From the NCBI GenBank assembly GCA_947629525.1, contig CANREB010000009.1, positions 1 through 64,000 of the forward strand: a DNA stretch of 64,000 bases. Direction: 5' to 3'. The notes under the pieces were generated by a model. It was given only the letters and a program-made list of their open reading frames with translations, was not told where the DNA came from and made no database searches. Both the position numbers and the translations under genes were made by a program. Origin of the DNA: an uncultured Lachnospiraceae bacterium (GTDB taxonomy: Bacteria > Bacillota > Clostridia > Lachnospirales > Lachnospiraceae). This document shows positions 16,048-24,610 of this stretch, piece by piece (position 1 is the stretch's first letter; every line of letters starts with the position of its first letter).

Positions 16048-16792
16048 TCTCTTTCGGCTTCGCGGTCATTTCCACCCACGCGGGGATAAATCCGCTTTTG
16101 ACCGCATTCCTCACCGAGCGGATATTTGACCATGCCGAACAGTAAAACGGGACTTTTCCTCTTTTTAATATTTCTATTGCCAAACGGCTTGTCAACGCTG
16201 AAGCTATTCCCTTTCGCCTGTACTCGGGAAGCACGTCAATTCCAATCTGCCACATAGTATCGCAGTCCGCCGAACAACCCGACAGTCCTACAAGCTTTCC
16301 GTCCAAATATGCCCCCGCGCCCAAAACATCTAATTCCCTCCTGTCCGCGCACAGCGCATTTCCCCATTCAGACGTGTACAATTCGCCAAAATCAGGCGGC
16401 TCCAAAATCTTAATCTCAAAGTCACACGACAAAATTTGCAATTTCTCTATATCAGGCAGATAATATTCTGCCATAAAGCACACCTTCTGCCCTCTCTGCG
16501 ATAGCCGCTCGTCAAGCCAGTGCATATTCGGCGTCTCAAAACAGTGATAAAATTCAAACTTATTTATATATTCTTCGACTATTTCCCTATATTCGTCACG
16601 AACAGACGCGACAATATTATTACCATATGAAACAAGATTGCAGGCTATAGGTTCCTTATAATATTTCCGCGCGCCCACACCTACATCCGACTTGACGATA
16701 ACGTTTTTATCACATAAAAAATCGGACGCTTTGCAGTTTATATCCACCGCGGACTGTTCCATTGCAATTTGAAGTATTTCTTGGTTTGTCAT
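16028..16792 (-). CDS. GNAT-family N-acetyltransferase with extra N-terminal domain
   Basis: A 254-residue protein. The C-terminal half is a GNAT domain with MWQIGIDVLPEYRRKGIASAL (acetyl-CoA loop YRRKGIAS) and WSNIRSVRNAVKSGF. The N-terminal 120 residues form an extra domain with FLCDKNVIVKSD and HCFETPNMHWLDERL, seen in some clostridial GNATs. I start at MTNQEI because GGAG lies ten bases before it; a GTG nine codons upstream would overlap the previous stop. Acceptor unknown. Confidence 0.82.
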   Translation of the reverse strand: MTNQEILQIAMEQSAVDINCKASDFLCDKNVIVKSDVGVGARKYYKEPIACNLVSYGNNIVASVRDEYREIVEEYINKFEFYHCFETPNMHWLDERLSQRGQKVCFMAEYYLPDIEKLQILSCDFEIKILEPPDFGELYTSEWGNALCADRRELDVLGAGAYLDGKLVGLSGCSADCDTMWQIGIDVLPEYRRKGIASALTSRLAIEILKRGKVPFYCSAWSNIRSVRNAVKSGFIPAWVEMTAKPKEIVEGML

Positions 16793-16815
16793 AAATTTAT
16801 TTCTCCATATTTCGT

Positions 16816-17688
16816 TCACATAAAATAAAACTCCGCTTTAAAAAAATTTTCGTTTTCCAACAGCAACGGAACATAATCAATGAGTAAGTCCATCAACCCT
16901 TTCGAATAATCATGATACTGTTCAAAATTTGCCTCATTTATACCGCCTCTCACCGCAACAAGACTTCGGGCTTGAATTGCCATATTATCAAGTTCCTGCA
17001 TAAAAGAGGAATAAGTTGCACTATTCTTTTGACTTGAAAACAATATTTCGCAATATGTTTTTATTTCCCAAAAAACATCAGGGTTATCCTCATATGCATG
17101 TTCTCTTGCCAATGGAATAGTCAAATCGTTGACTTTATAACTGTCACTTGCAATATGGTCTCCCAAAATATGAACATAATAAATTAAAGCACTAAAACTA
17201 TTACATTGTCCACAGACTTTTCCAAACAACTCATTCCCTAAGCCAAAATCAAAAACCTTATTAACAGTCGAACATAGTAGTTTCTTTCTTACCTGCCAGT
17301 TAGCTTTATCGTGTTTTTCGCCTTTCTGTATCGTATATACATAATTCCATCCTCGATGAGTATAATTTCGATGATTACCAAAGAAAATATCTGTTAAAGC
17401 AAATTCTTCAAGTTGGGGAAGATTTTTTACTTTCTGTTTTTTTAAAAATTTTAACTCATCTGCTCCTTTGCTTCCACATTGGTCTACGGCAAGATACGAA
17501 GCATATTCTAACATTTGTATTTTTTCCTTAATCGATTCCGTCTGTGAGTCCTTAAAATCACACGTTCCAAACAAAACCTGTTCCAAGTATGAATCATGTT
17601 CATCGGCATCGAACGCATACACTCGTATAGACAAAGTCGAAATAACCAAGATAACTACAATCGCAAAAGACACTATCCGCTTTGTCAT
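16816..17688 (-). CDS. Secreted protein, possibly zinc phospholipase C / nuclease P1-like
   Basis: A 290-residue protein with a classical signal peptide (positively charged MTKR, hydrophobic AIVVILVISTLS, cleavage near VYA-FD at about 25). The mature part has His31 near its new N-terminus, a His pair in GNHRNYTHRGWN (106 and 111) and YVHILGDHIASD (His173, Asp177, His178). The last resembles the HxxxD metal site of zinc-dependent phospholipase C and P1 nucleases, which also use an N-terminal metal ligand. I do not recognise the family firmly. Its ATG overlaps the lipoprotein stop by 4 bp, so the two are coupled. Confidence 0.7.
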   Translation of the reverse strand: MTKRIVSFAIVVILVISTLSIRVYAFDADEHDSYLEQVLFGTCDFKDSQTESIKEKIQMLEYASYLAVDQCGSKGADELKFLKKQKVKNLPQLEEFALTDIFFGNHRNYTHRGWNYVYTIQKGEKHDKANWQVRKKLLCSTVNKVFDFGLGNELFGKVCGQCNSFSALIYYVHILGDHIASDSYKVNDLTIPLAREHAYEDNPDVFWEIKTYCEILFSSQKNSATYSSFMQELDNMAIQARSLVAVRGGINEANFEQYHDYSKGLMDLLIDYVPLLLENENFFKAEFYFM

Positions 17689-19748
17689 TTTTCTGCCCTT
17701 TCAAATCGAACTCCGGGAATATACTTTCCTTTACCCACAACATCATATGTCAGTTCAATAACATTGTCAGGCAATTCGATTACCGGAATTATTTTGACTA
17801 TAACCTGCATTCCCTCAGAATACTTAAACTTATCCGCTGTTTTGCTTTCATAAGATGCCATAAAATCAGTATATTCAGCATTTTTCTTTCGCGTGACTTC
17901 ACTTATAGTCCAATCATCAAGTACAGTTTCGCTTCCTGCGTTATTTACTATCACACTGATTAATGAATTTAATGACATATATGATGCCGGAATATCAAGT
18001 TTCTCTCCGTTAAAAGATATATCGGTCTCATCAATTTTCAAATCTTCATTTTTATTGAACCAAAAACGTTCATCAATAAACTGCATTAAAAAAATAGGAT
18101 TTCCATTTTCATGTAAAATATTGTCAATTTCACTTTTTTCTTTTGACGATATATTTAATTCATCAGCCAGAGAAAACAGCAGGTCACAATTTAAATATAA
18201 AGCCTCACTAATAGGTGGAAGCGCCGTTTTCCGCTCTGCCTTTAACATTTTATTATATTGTTTGATTTCCTCTTTCTCGCGTTTTTCAGCATTTTGAGGT
18301 ACTTCTGTTTTAACTACGTCAGCAAGATACTTTTCATTCAAATCCTTCTGTTCGTCAATAAGATAATTTACATTGTCATACGCAATTTCATATGACTTTT
18401 CCGCATATTGTTTATCATTAGTACGCGCATACAAATCTAAATAAACCTGAGCAACATAATATGTAATCGTCCAATCCGTATTATCGCAATTATCTAAAAT
18501 AATTCCTGCATATCGTTCAGCAGTTTCCATATACTTGTCGTTTTCATAAACTTCGTTGGCAGCAATAATCCCAATGGCAAGCGCCTTTGCATAATCATAA
18601 TCCTTTCTGAAAATTCGAGATGATATCTCTTCATATTTTTTTATTGCATCTAAGCACTTTTCATATTCATTATACTCATAATAACTCTCTGCCAAAGTAA
18701 GCCAATATGTGCCAAATGCCTCATACGTTGACTGATTTGATTCCAAAAATGATATTCTGCGGGCAACATTGGTATTATTTTTCCATGTTACAAATTCCTG
18801 AACAGCATCTTCATTTAACGCATAATCACCCGGAATAGCATTGTCTCTAACCATGTTCATCATATAAGCAAACGCCTGTTTTCTACTGCTATGAAGCTCA
18901 GCAGCTTCCTCGTCATCCAGTTCCCATCCCTCTTGCAAATACTGCAAGTCAATCTGCTCAATATAATTTGAATAACTTGTGTATGAGTCAACTGCCATAT
19001 ATACTACTGAGGCAGCGGCTTTTAACAAATTTTTCGACTGCACAACATTAAGAACACTCATAGGACTTGGTATAGCCTGTTTAATAGCTTGAGCACGATT
19101 TTGCTCATAAATGTACGCCAAACGTTCGCGTTTTACATCCACCATCCGATATCCTTCAAGCGTGTCCAAAATATTTAGAAGCTGAGCCTGTGTCCTTGAA
19201 TCAACCGCATTGGGAAATGTATTATTCAATAAAGAAGAATAGGCATTTTCGATATATAGTCTGCTTCCCTTAGAAGCGTTTATTTCCTGAGTAAGAACCG
19301 TAATGAAATTCATCATATTAAGAGAATTTCTTTGAGTATCAGTCATACTGTCATTGGCATTAGCAGTGACATCTGTCTCTTTTGTCGGCTGTCCTGCAAT
19401 AATGTTTTCCTTTTCCGGCTCTTTAACGACGACAGATGAAGACGCGACAGTATAATCATCTTCTATTAGCTGTTCCACTGCGGTACTCTCCGCGCTTTGA
19501 CCGGTTATCGTTTCTGTTTCATATTCTTTGATATCAGAAGATGTCGTGACATCAGGGTCTGTATTTTCCTCAGTTTCTTCATCTAAAACCGTTTCCGTTA
19601 CGGAAGCAGACTCATCGTAAATATTTTCAGCCATAACCGCACTTGACTCATCAGATGTATCACTTTGTTCTCCGCATCCTGCTAAAGCCATCAGCACTAT
19701 ACCAATAAGGATTGACAAACTCAATAATCTGCGCTTTTTTTTATCCAT
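17685..19748 (-). CDS. Large lipoprotein of unknown function
   Basis: A 687-residue lipoprotein. The signal ends in the lipobox LAGC with Cys25 as the acylated residue. A Ser/Thr/Glu-rich linker (about residues 28-135) would span the cell wall. The rest is mostly helical and includes TPR-like stretches (YEAFGTYWLTLAESYYEYNE, KCLDAIKKYEEISS) and a beta-rich end (ISVIVNNAGSETVLDDWTI). No enzyme motif is visible, so a scaffold or binding role at the membrane surface is plausible. It is the first gene of an operon with the secreted protein, GNAT and radical SAM genes; the coupling to the next gene is an ATGA overlap. Confidence 0.8.
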   Translation of the reverse strand: MDKKKRRLLSLSILIGIVLMALAGCGEQSDTSDESSAVMAENIYDESASVTETVLDEETEENTDPDVTTSSDIKEYETETITGQSAESTAVEQLIEDDYTVASSSVVVKEPEKENIIAGQPTKETDVTANANDSMTDTQRNSLNMMNFITVLTQEINASKGSRLYIENAYSSLLNNTFPNAVDSRTQAQLLNILDTLEGYRMVDVKRERLAYIYEQNRAQAIKQAIPSPMSVLNVVQSKNLLKAAASVVYMAVDSYTSYSNYIEQIDLQYLQEGWELDDEEAAELHSSRKQAFAYMMNMVRDNAIPGDYALNEDAVQEFVTWKNNTNVARRISFLESNQSTYEAFGTYWLTLAESYYEYNEYEKCLDAIKKYEEISSRIFRKDYDYAKALAIGIIAANEVYENDKYMETAERYAGIILDNCDNTDWTITYYVAQVYLDLYARTNDKQYAEKSYEIAYDNVNYLIDEQKDLNEKYLADVVKTEVPQNAEKREKEEIKQYNKMLKAERKTALPPISEALYLNCDLLFSLADELNISSKEKSEIDNILHENGNPIFLMQFIDERFWFNKNEDLKIDETDISFNGEKLDIPASYMSLNSLISVIVNNAGSETVLDDWTISEVTRKKNAEYTDFMASYESKTADKFKYSEGMQVIVKIIPVIELPDNVIELTYDVVGKGKYIPGVRFERAEK

Positions 19749-19775
19749 ATATTTTACAGCCCTTTCTTATCCTTC

Positions 19776-20771
19776 TTAACGTTCCGCCCCAAGCGTAGCC
19801 GCAATCACAGCCTTAATAGTGTGCATACGGTTTTCCGCTTCGTCAAAGACAAGCGACTGCTCTGACTCAAATACCTCGTCCGTTACCTCCAAATCCTTAA
19901 AGCCGTATTTCTCACCCTGCTCCCTGCCTATAGTCGTCTTTAAATCATGGAAAGCCGGCAGACAATGCAGGAATATCGCCTGTTTCCCCGCATTCTCCAT
20001 TATCTGTTTTGTTACTTTGTACGGTGAGAGCGCCTTTATACGCTCCGCCCATATATGCTCAGGCTCGCCCATCGACACCCACACATCCGTATAAATGACA
20101 TCAGCGCCTTTCGTTCCCGCAGCCGCATCCTCCGTAAGCGTGATAGTCGCCCCCGTCTGCTTCGCATACCCTTTGCACTCCTCTACTAAAGCCTTATTGG
20201 GGAAATACTCCTTTGCCGTGCAAGCCGTAAAGTGCATGCCAAGCTTAGAGCATGCTATCATGAGCGAGTTGCCCATATTGTAACGCGCATCTCCCATATA
20301 TGTAAGCTTTATACCTTCAAGCTTCCCAAAATGTTCCCTTATCGTAAGCATATCCGCAAGCATCTGAGTAGGATGATACTCATTAGTAAGACCGTTCCAA
20401 ACAGGCACGCCCGCATATTTTGCAAGCTCCTCGACAATGCTCTGTTCAAAACCTCTGTACTCAATGCCCTCATACATCCTGCCAAGCACCCTTGCCGTAT
20501 CGGCTATCGACTCTTTCTTGCCTATCTGCGAACCCATCGGGTCGAGGTAAGTCGTACCCATTCCCAAATCATGTGCCGCCACTTCAAAAGAACAGCGCGT
20601 GCGCGTGCTCGTCTTCTCAAATATAAGCGCTATATTCTTTCCGCGCAGGGTATCGTGCGGTATTCCTTTCTTTTTCTTTTCCTTATACTCAGCCGCCAAA
20701 TCAAGCAGATAAATTATCTCCTCGCTCGAAAAGTCCCGTAATGTTAAAAAATTTCTTCCTCTTAAGTCCAT
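19776..20771 (-). CDS. argF: Ornithine carbamoyltransferase
   Basis: Transfers the carbamoyl group from carbamoyl phosphate to ornithine, giving citrulline in arginine synthesis (or the reverse in the deiminase pathway). Diagnostic motifs are [12 protein letters not shown] (carbamoyl-phosphate binding STRTR), [25 protein letters not shown] and [10 protein letters not shown], the HCLP ornithine site. The length of 331 residues is normal. ATG is preceded by AGAGGT; a start eight codons upstream is weaker. No other arg gene is adjacent, so whether it is anabolic or catabolic cannot be told from context. Confidence 0.96.
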   Translation of the reverse strand: MDLRGRNFLTLRDFSSEEIIYLLDLAAEYKEKKKKGIPHDTLRGKNIALIFEKTSTRTRCSFEVAAHDLGMGTTYLDPMGSQIGKKESIADTARVLGRMYEGIEYRGFEQSIVEELAKYAGVPVWNGLTNEYHPTQMLADMLTIREHFGKLEGIKLTYMGDARYNMGNSLMIACSKLGMHFTACTAKEYFPNKALVEECKGYAKQTGATITLTEDAAAGTKGADVIYTDVWVSMGEPEHIWAERIKALSPYKVTKQIMENAGKQAIFLHCLPAFHDLKTTIGREQGEKYGFKDLEVTDEVFESEQSLVFDEAENRMHTIKAVIAATLGAER

Positions 20772-20854
20772 CTTTACCTCTTTTCCGCCCTGCAATATAC
20801 AGCGCTTTTAAAATCTTTTCATTTATTCTACTACTTTTTTATCCCATAAGCAAC

Positions 20855-20888
20855 AAAAAGCGCTTATGCTCTCACATAAACGCTTTTC
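20855..20888 (-). terminator. Rho-independent terminator of the SleB-like hydrolase gene
   Basis: AAAAGCGCTTATG (20856-20868) pairs with CATAAACGCTTTT (20875-20887), with one mismatch and a six-base loop. The minus strand ends in TTTTT. It separates the hydrolase from argF. Confidence 0.75.
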
Positions 20889-20902
20889 ATATGATCTTAT
20901 TC

Positions 20903-22066
20903 CTACCAGAATACGTGGTTTCCTATTACGATGCCGTTCCTGCCGTCATTTCTTCTAAAGTGAAGCGCATCGCCTACATTAGTAGTCCCGTTTATAACTT
21001 CCTGAGCCGCCTGTACGCATGATGCCTTGATATTGCCGCTCAATACAAGCGATTCCATTCTGCCTTTTGCCGCAGGTGCAAACTGACCTGACGCATATAT
21101 GACATCGGTGATGGTGTTAGGATATGCCCCGCATCTTACACGGTTCATAACTACCGAACCGACTGCAACCTGACCGTCATAAGCCTCTCCGCCTGCTTCA
21201 CACTGTATAAGCGCCGCAAGTATGCTCAGCTCATCTCCTGAAGCAAGCACAGCCTCTTTCTTCGCGACACGCTCCGCTTCGGCTTTTTCTCTTGCTTTCT
21301 CTTTTTCAGCTTCTATTCTTGCATTGATCGCTTCAATCGACTCAGCCGTGTCAAGTTCAAACTTTACATTTACAAACTCGGATGAAACATATCCTGTCTC
21401 GCCCTCATAGCTCACGCTTACCCAGTCGCCTTCTTCGGCTATCGCTTCAAGCGCCTCGCCCTTTGAGAGAAGTCCCAATACGGATGCGTCCGTATTTGCC
21501 TCTTTCCTTACCCTAAGTGTCTCTGTATTGGCGTATGCAGTAAGTATTCCGACGTCCTTTGCCAGTTCTTCTGCCTCGTTCCCGAAATAAAGATATTCGT
21601 TGCTCACCCATCCTGTGACATCGCCCGACTTTATCTTCGTCCAGTCGCCTTTCTGTTCTATCACGTCGCCGCCGCAGTCTTTGTAAAGCACTCCTACCTT
21701 TGCCGATTCCTGTGAATCGCTTTCTCTGATGTTCACATATTGGTTGACCTTTGCCATCACAAGCGTGCCTTCAAGCTTTTTCTCTTCCTGCTTCTGCTCT
21801 GCTTCCTCAGACGCCGCATTTTCATCCATGAGCTTCTTTATCTCAGATTCTTCAATAAGTATATCTGCATCCAGTATGACCGATGCCCCTGCTGTCGTGT
21901 TGTTTGAATTCATCTTGTCTGCAGTGGTTTCTTTCGTCTTGATATCATTATCCGTTATCTTTGTCTTGGTGTCCGCGGCATATACGCTCTGCGGAACAGC
22001 GGAAAATGAAACCGCGACTGCTGTAGTAATAAGCAGGTATTTCCACTTTTTACAATTTGTCTCCAT
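20903..22066 (-). CDS. Secreted cell wall hydrolase (SleB-like) with two SH3 domains
   Basis: A 387-residue exported protein. A signal peptide (KKWKYLLITTAVAVSFSAVP ending near VYA-AD) leads to a low-complexity linker, two bacterial SH3 domains (about residues 110-165 with NQYVNIRESDSQESAKVG and 180-240 with TLRVRKEANTDASVLG), a coiled-coil hinge and a C-terminal hydrolase_2 domain. That domain has LAALIQCEAGGEAYDGQVAV, with the probable catalytic Glu in CEAGGE. It likely cleaves peptidoglycan glycan strands, in spores or vegetative walls. Start set by GGAGG before METNCKK. A WalR-like box lies upstream. Confidence 0.88.
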   Translation of the reverse strand: METNCKKWKYLLITTAVAVSFSAVPQSVYAADTKTKITDNDIKTKETTADKMNSNNTTAGASVILDADILIEESEIKKLMDENAASEEAEQKQEEKKLEGTLVMAKVNQYVNIRESDSQESAKVGVLYKDCGGDVIEQKGDWTKIKSGDVTGWVSNEYLYFGNEAEELAKDVGILTAYANTETLRVRKEANTDASVLGLLSKGEALEAIAEEGDWVSVSYEGETGYVSSEFVNVKFELDTAESIEAINARIEAEKEKAREKAEAERVAKKEAVLASGDELSILAALIQCEAGGEAYDGQVAVGSVVMNRVRCGAYPNTITDVIYASGQFAPAAKGRMESLVLSGNIKASCVQAAQEVINGTTNVGDALHFRRNDGRNGIVIGNHVFW

Positions 22067-22178
22067 AACTACCTCCATGTGAAAAAGATTTGTCATTTCA
22101 CATTATTTCCGTCATTTTTGGCAAGAAATTAATTAAAAATAACAATTTTTCGTTAATTTCTTACAATTTTGTTTTAAA

Positions 22179-22195
22179 TGTTACGTAATTGTTAC
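22179..22195. promoter_or_regulatory. WalR-like direct repeat upstream of the cell wall hydrolase
   Basis: TGTTAC-N5-TGTTAC matches the WalR (YycF) consensus TGTWAH-N5-TGTWAH. It is about 115 bp upstream of the hydrolase start, on the opposite strand to the gene. WalRK controls peptidoglycan hydrolases in Firmicutes, so a role is plausible. An AAGAAATTAA/TTAATTTCTT inverted repeat also lies in this leader. Confidence 0.35.
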
Positions 22196-22271
22196 GTCCA
22201 TTGTGACTGTATATTAACAAATAATTAATCACTTGTCAAGTTATGGAAGCAAATATTTTAATTTTTCCTTT

Positions 22272-23069
22272 TTATACGCCCTTAGCCTTGTCCACGCATG
22301 CTGTGACTGCATCTATGACTGCCGCGCGGAAGCCTTTCTCCTCAAGAGTCTTTACCGCCTCTATAGTAGTTCCGGCAGGGGAACATACCATATCTTTAAG
22401 CTCTCCCGGGTGCATTTTTGTCTCAAGCATCAGCTTAGCGCTCCCGAGAACTGACTGTGCGGCAAATTCATATGCCTGTTTTCTCGGCATTCCCGCCGCG
22501 ACTGCTCCGTCAGCCATCGCTTCTATAAACATAAAAACATATGCGGGTGAACTGCCTGCCACGCCTATAAACGCATCCATAAGTCTTTCAGGAAGCACGC
22601 TCGCTTTGCCAAAGCTGCCCATAACAGCCATTGCCGTTTCCTTATCCTGTTGTGCCGCATCATCCTTAAAGCATACGCAGGTACATGCTTCCCCCACCAT
22701 CGCAGGCGTGTTTGGCATGCAGCGGACGAGCCTTATCGGCGCCTTAAACTGCTCTTCTATCCATTTGATCGTTTTGCCCGCGGCTATCGAAATAACAAGC
22801 TTGTTTTCCCTTACCACGATATCCCTTATCTCGTCGATAACTTCCGGAAAAAATACAGGTTTTACGGCAAGTATTATTACGTCTGCACCACTTGCTGTCT
22901 TAATGTTGTCCGTTCCTGTCCCAATGCCGTATTTTTCGAATATCCGCTGTGCTGTCTGAGCGGTTTTTGAAGACCCTGTTATCTCGTCTTTTGTGCATAG
23001 ACCTTTTCCCAAAATGCCGCCTATCATGGCTGTTGCCATATTGCCCAAACCTATAAATCCCAATCTCAT
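22272..23069 (-). CDS. proC: Pyrroline-5-carboxylate reductase
   Basis: Reduces pyrroline-5-carboxylate to proline with NAD(P)H. The N-terminal Rossmann motif is GFIGLGNMATAMIGG; further signatures are VILAVKPVFFPEV, RCMPNTPAMVGEA, and the C-terminal block GVAGSSPAYVFMFIEAMADG with MPRKQAYEFAAQ. Length 265 is standard. Its ATG overlaps the stop of the rRNA methylase gene by 4 bp, so it is the last gene of that unit. The glutamate kinase and phosphate reductase genes (proBA) are not in the window. Confidence 0.96.
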   Translation of the reverse strand: MRLGFIGLGNMATAMIGGILGKGLCTKDEITGSSKTAQTAQRIFEKYGIGTGTDNIKTASGADVIILAVKPVFFPEVIDEIRDIVVRENKLVISIAAGKTIKWIEEQFKAPIRLVRCMPNTPAMVGEACTCVCFKDDAAQQDKETAMAVMGSFGKASVLPERLMDAFIGVAGSSPAYVFMFIEAMADGAVAAGMPRKQAYEFAAQSVLGSAKLMLETKMHPGELKDMVCSPAGTTIEAVKTLEEKGFRAAVIDAVTACVDKAKGV

Positions 23070-23881
23070 ATCTTATTTCCTCTCTTTCTCACCCGCGCCG
23101 CCTCATATACAAGTATCGCGGCTGCTATTGCCGCATTAAGCGATTCAACCTGCCCTGCCATAGGTATGCTTATGCTTTGGTCGGCAAGTTTGACTGTTTC
23201 ATCCTTCAGCCCGTTTCCCTCATTCCCTATGAGAAACGCCGACGGTTTAGAATAGTCAGCCTCATCATAATCCACGCTTTTTTCGGGCGCCGCCGCATAT
23301 ACGGATATTCCCGCGTCTTTCAGCATCCCAATCGCGCCGCGAAGATCGTCCACTATAAAAAACGGCACTCTGTAGACAGAACCCATCGTTGAGCGTATTA
23401 CCTTGGGATTAAAAATATCAGCCGTATTATCCGTCATAATGATTCCGTCTGCTCCCGCACCTTCACACACACGCAGTATCGTCCCCAAATTCCCGGGATC
23501 CTGAATATCCTCAAGTATAACAAAAAGCGGATTTGAGCCGCCGATTTTCGCAACGGCATCCTCAAGACTGTAATGCGGCTGCTTCAACACGCTCAATATG
23601 CCCTGCGGTGTACGCGTATCGGAAATTTTCGCAAAGACTTCGTCGGAAACGACTTCATACTTTACTTGCGAAAGCGCGCTCATAATATCGTCCTTTCCGC
23701 CTTTTTTGAGTTTCGCCATAAATGACTCCGATACATATACTTCCCTTAACCAGTTTTTCGGCGCCTCGATAAACAGTTTTATCCCTTCCGCGACAAAAGC
23801 ATCTTCTTCCCACCGTGCCTTTGCCCTGTTACACAGCGCCGCGACTCTTTTTACCCTGCTGTTTGACAAACTTGTGATCAA
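23066..23881 (-). CDS. TrmH-family RNA 2'-O-methyltransferase
   Basis: A 271-residue SPOUT enzyme that methylates ribose in rRNA or tRNA. The N-terminal substrate-binding domain (about residues 1-95) includes FVAEGIKLFIEA. The knotted SAM domain has motif 1 LEDIQDPGNLGTILRV, motif 2 AFLIGNEGNGL and motif 3 SIPMAGQVESLNAAIAAAIL. The exact target nucleotide cannot be assigned. It starts with TTG, set by AGGAGG eight bases upstream. It lies 12 bp after ktrA and overlaps proC. Confidence 0.92.
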   Translation of the reverse strand: MITSLSNSRVKRVAALCNRAKARWEEDAFVAEGIKLFIEAPKNWLREVYVSESFMAKLKKGGKDDIMSALSQVKYEVVSDEVFAKISDTRTPQGILSVLKQPHYSLEDAVAKIGGSNPLFVILEDIQDPGNLGTILRVCEGAGADGIIMTDNTADIFNPKVIRSTMGSVYRVPFFIVDDLRGAIGMLKDAGISVYAAAPEKSVDYDEADYSKPSAFLIGNEGNGLKDETVKLADQSISIPMAGQVESLNAAIAAAILVYEAARVRKRGNKI

Positions 23882-23893
23882 ATCCGCATCCTC

Positions 23894-24571
23894 CTAATTT
23901 TTCACAAACCGCTTTTTATTACGGTTCACCAAATCTTCCGCAACATCGTTTGAAGCCATTATCATAAGATGATCCTTATTTGTGATCACATAGTCCGCAG
24001 ACGGCATAACGCTCATCTCAGTATCATGTTTTTTCTTTATACCCAGTATCGATACCTTGTATTTTGCCGCTATGTTTGATTCGCGTATGCTTTTTCCTAT
24101 CCATTCCTCAAGCGGAAGCATCTCGTATATGCCGAACCCGCCGGGCAGGGCGATATAATCAAATATGTTGTCGAGGCTGTAGCGCTCCGCCCATTTCTGC
24201 GCAATATCCTTTTCCGGATATATCACTTCGTCCGCCCCGTTCCTCAGAAGGAATTTTGCCTGTATATCCCTTGTAGCCTTGCTTATGACGCGTCTTGCCC
24301 CAAAATCTTTTAAGAGGCTTGTTACTTCGAGACTGCTTTGGAAATTAGTCCCGATACACACAAAGACAACATCAAAGTTCTTAATTCCAAGGCTCTTTAA
24401 GACATCCTCCTTTGTACAGTCCCCGATGCTTGTGCTTGTCGCATACGGTACCATATCCGCTACTTTTTCCTCGTCTTCGTCAACGATCATAACGTCGTGC
24501 CCATTGTCCAGAAAATTTTTGGCAAGATGATGTCCGAATTCTCCCATTCCGATAACCAAAATAGATTTCAT
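23894..24571 (-). CDS. ktrA: Potassium uptake regulatory subunit, RCK/TrkA_N type
   Basis: A 225-residue cytoplasmic gating ring protein of the Ktr potassium channel complex. The RCK_N domain starts with the nucleotide-binding GMGEFGHHLAKNFLDNGHDV, with acidic residues DEDEEK at the end of strand 2, and continues to about residue 135. The C-terminal RCK_C domain (about 140-220) includes GKSIRESNIAAKYKVSILGI and in relatives binds c-di-AMP. It lies 39 bp after ktrB, its membrane partner. Confidence 0.93.
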   Translation of the reverse strand: MKSILVIGMGEFGHHLAKNFLDNGHDVMIVDEDEEKVADMVPYATSTSIGDCTKEDVLKSLGIKNFDVVFVCIGTNFQSSLEVTSLLKDFGARRVISKATRDIQAKFLLRNGADEVIYPEKDIAQKWAERYSLDNIFDYIALPGGFGIYEMLPLEEWIGKSIRESNIAAKYKVSILGIKKKHDTEMSVMPSADYVITNKDHLMIMASNDVAEDLVNRNKKRFVKN

Positions 24572-24610
24572 TATGTCTCCAATCCGCCCTGTATTTCAGG
24601 GCTGTATTTT

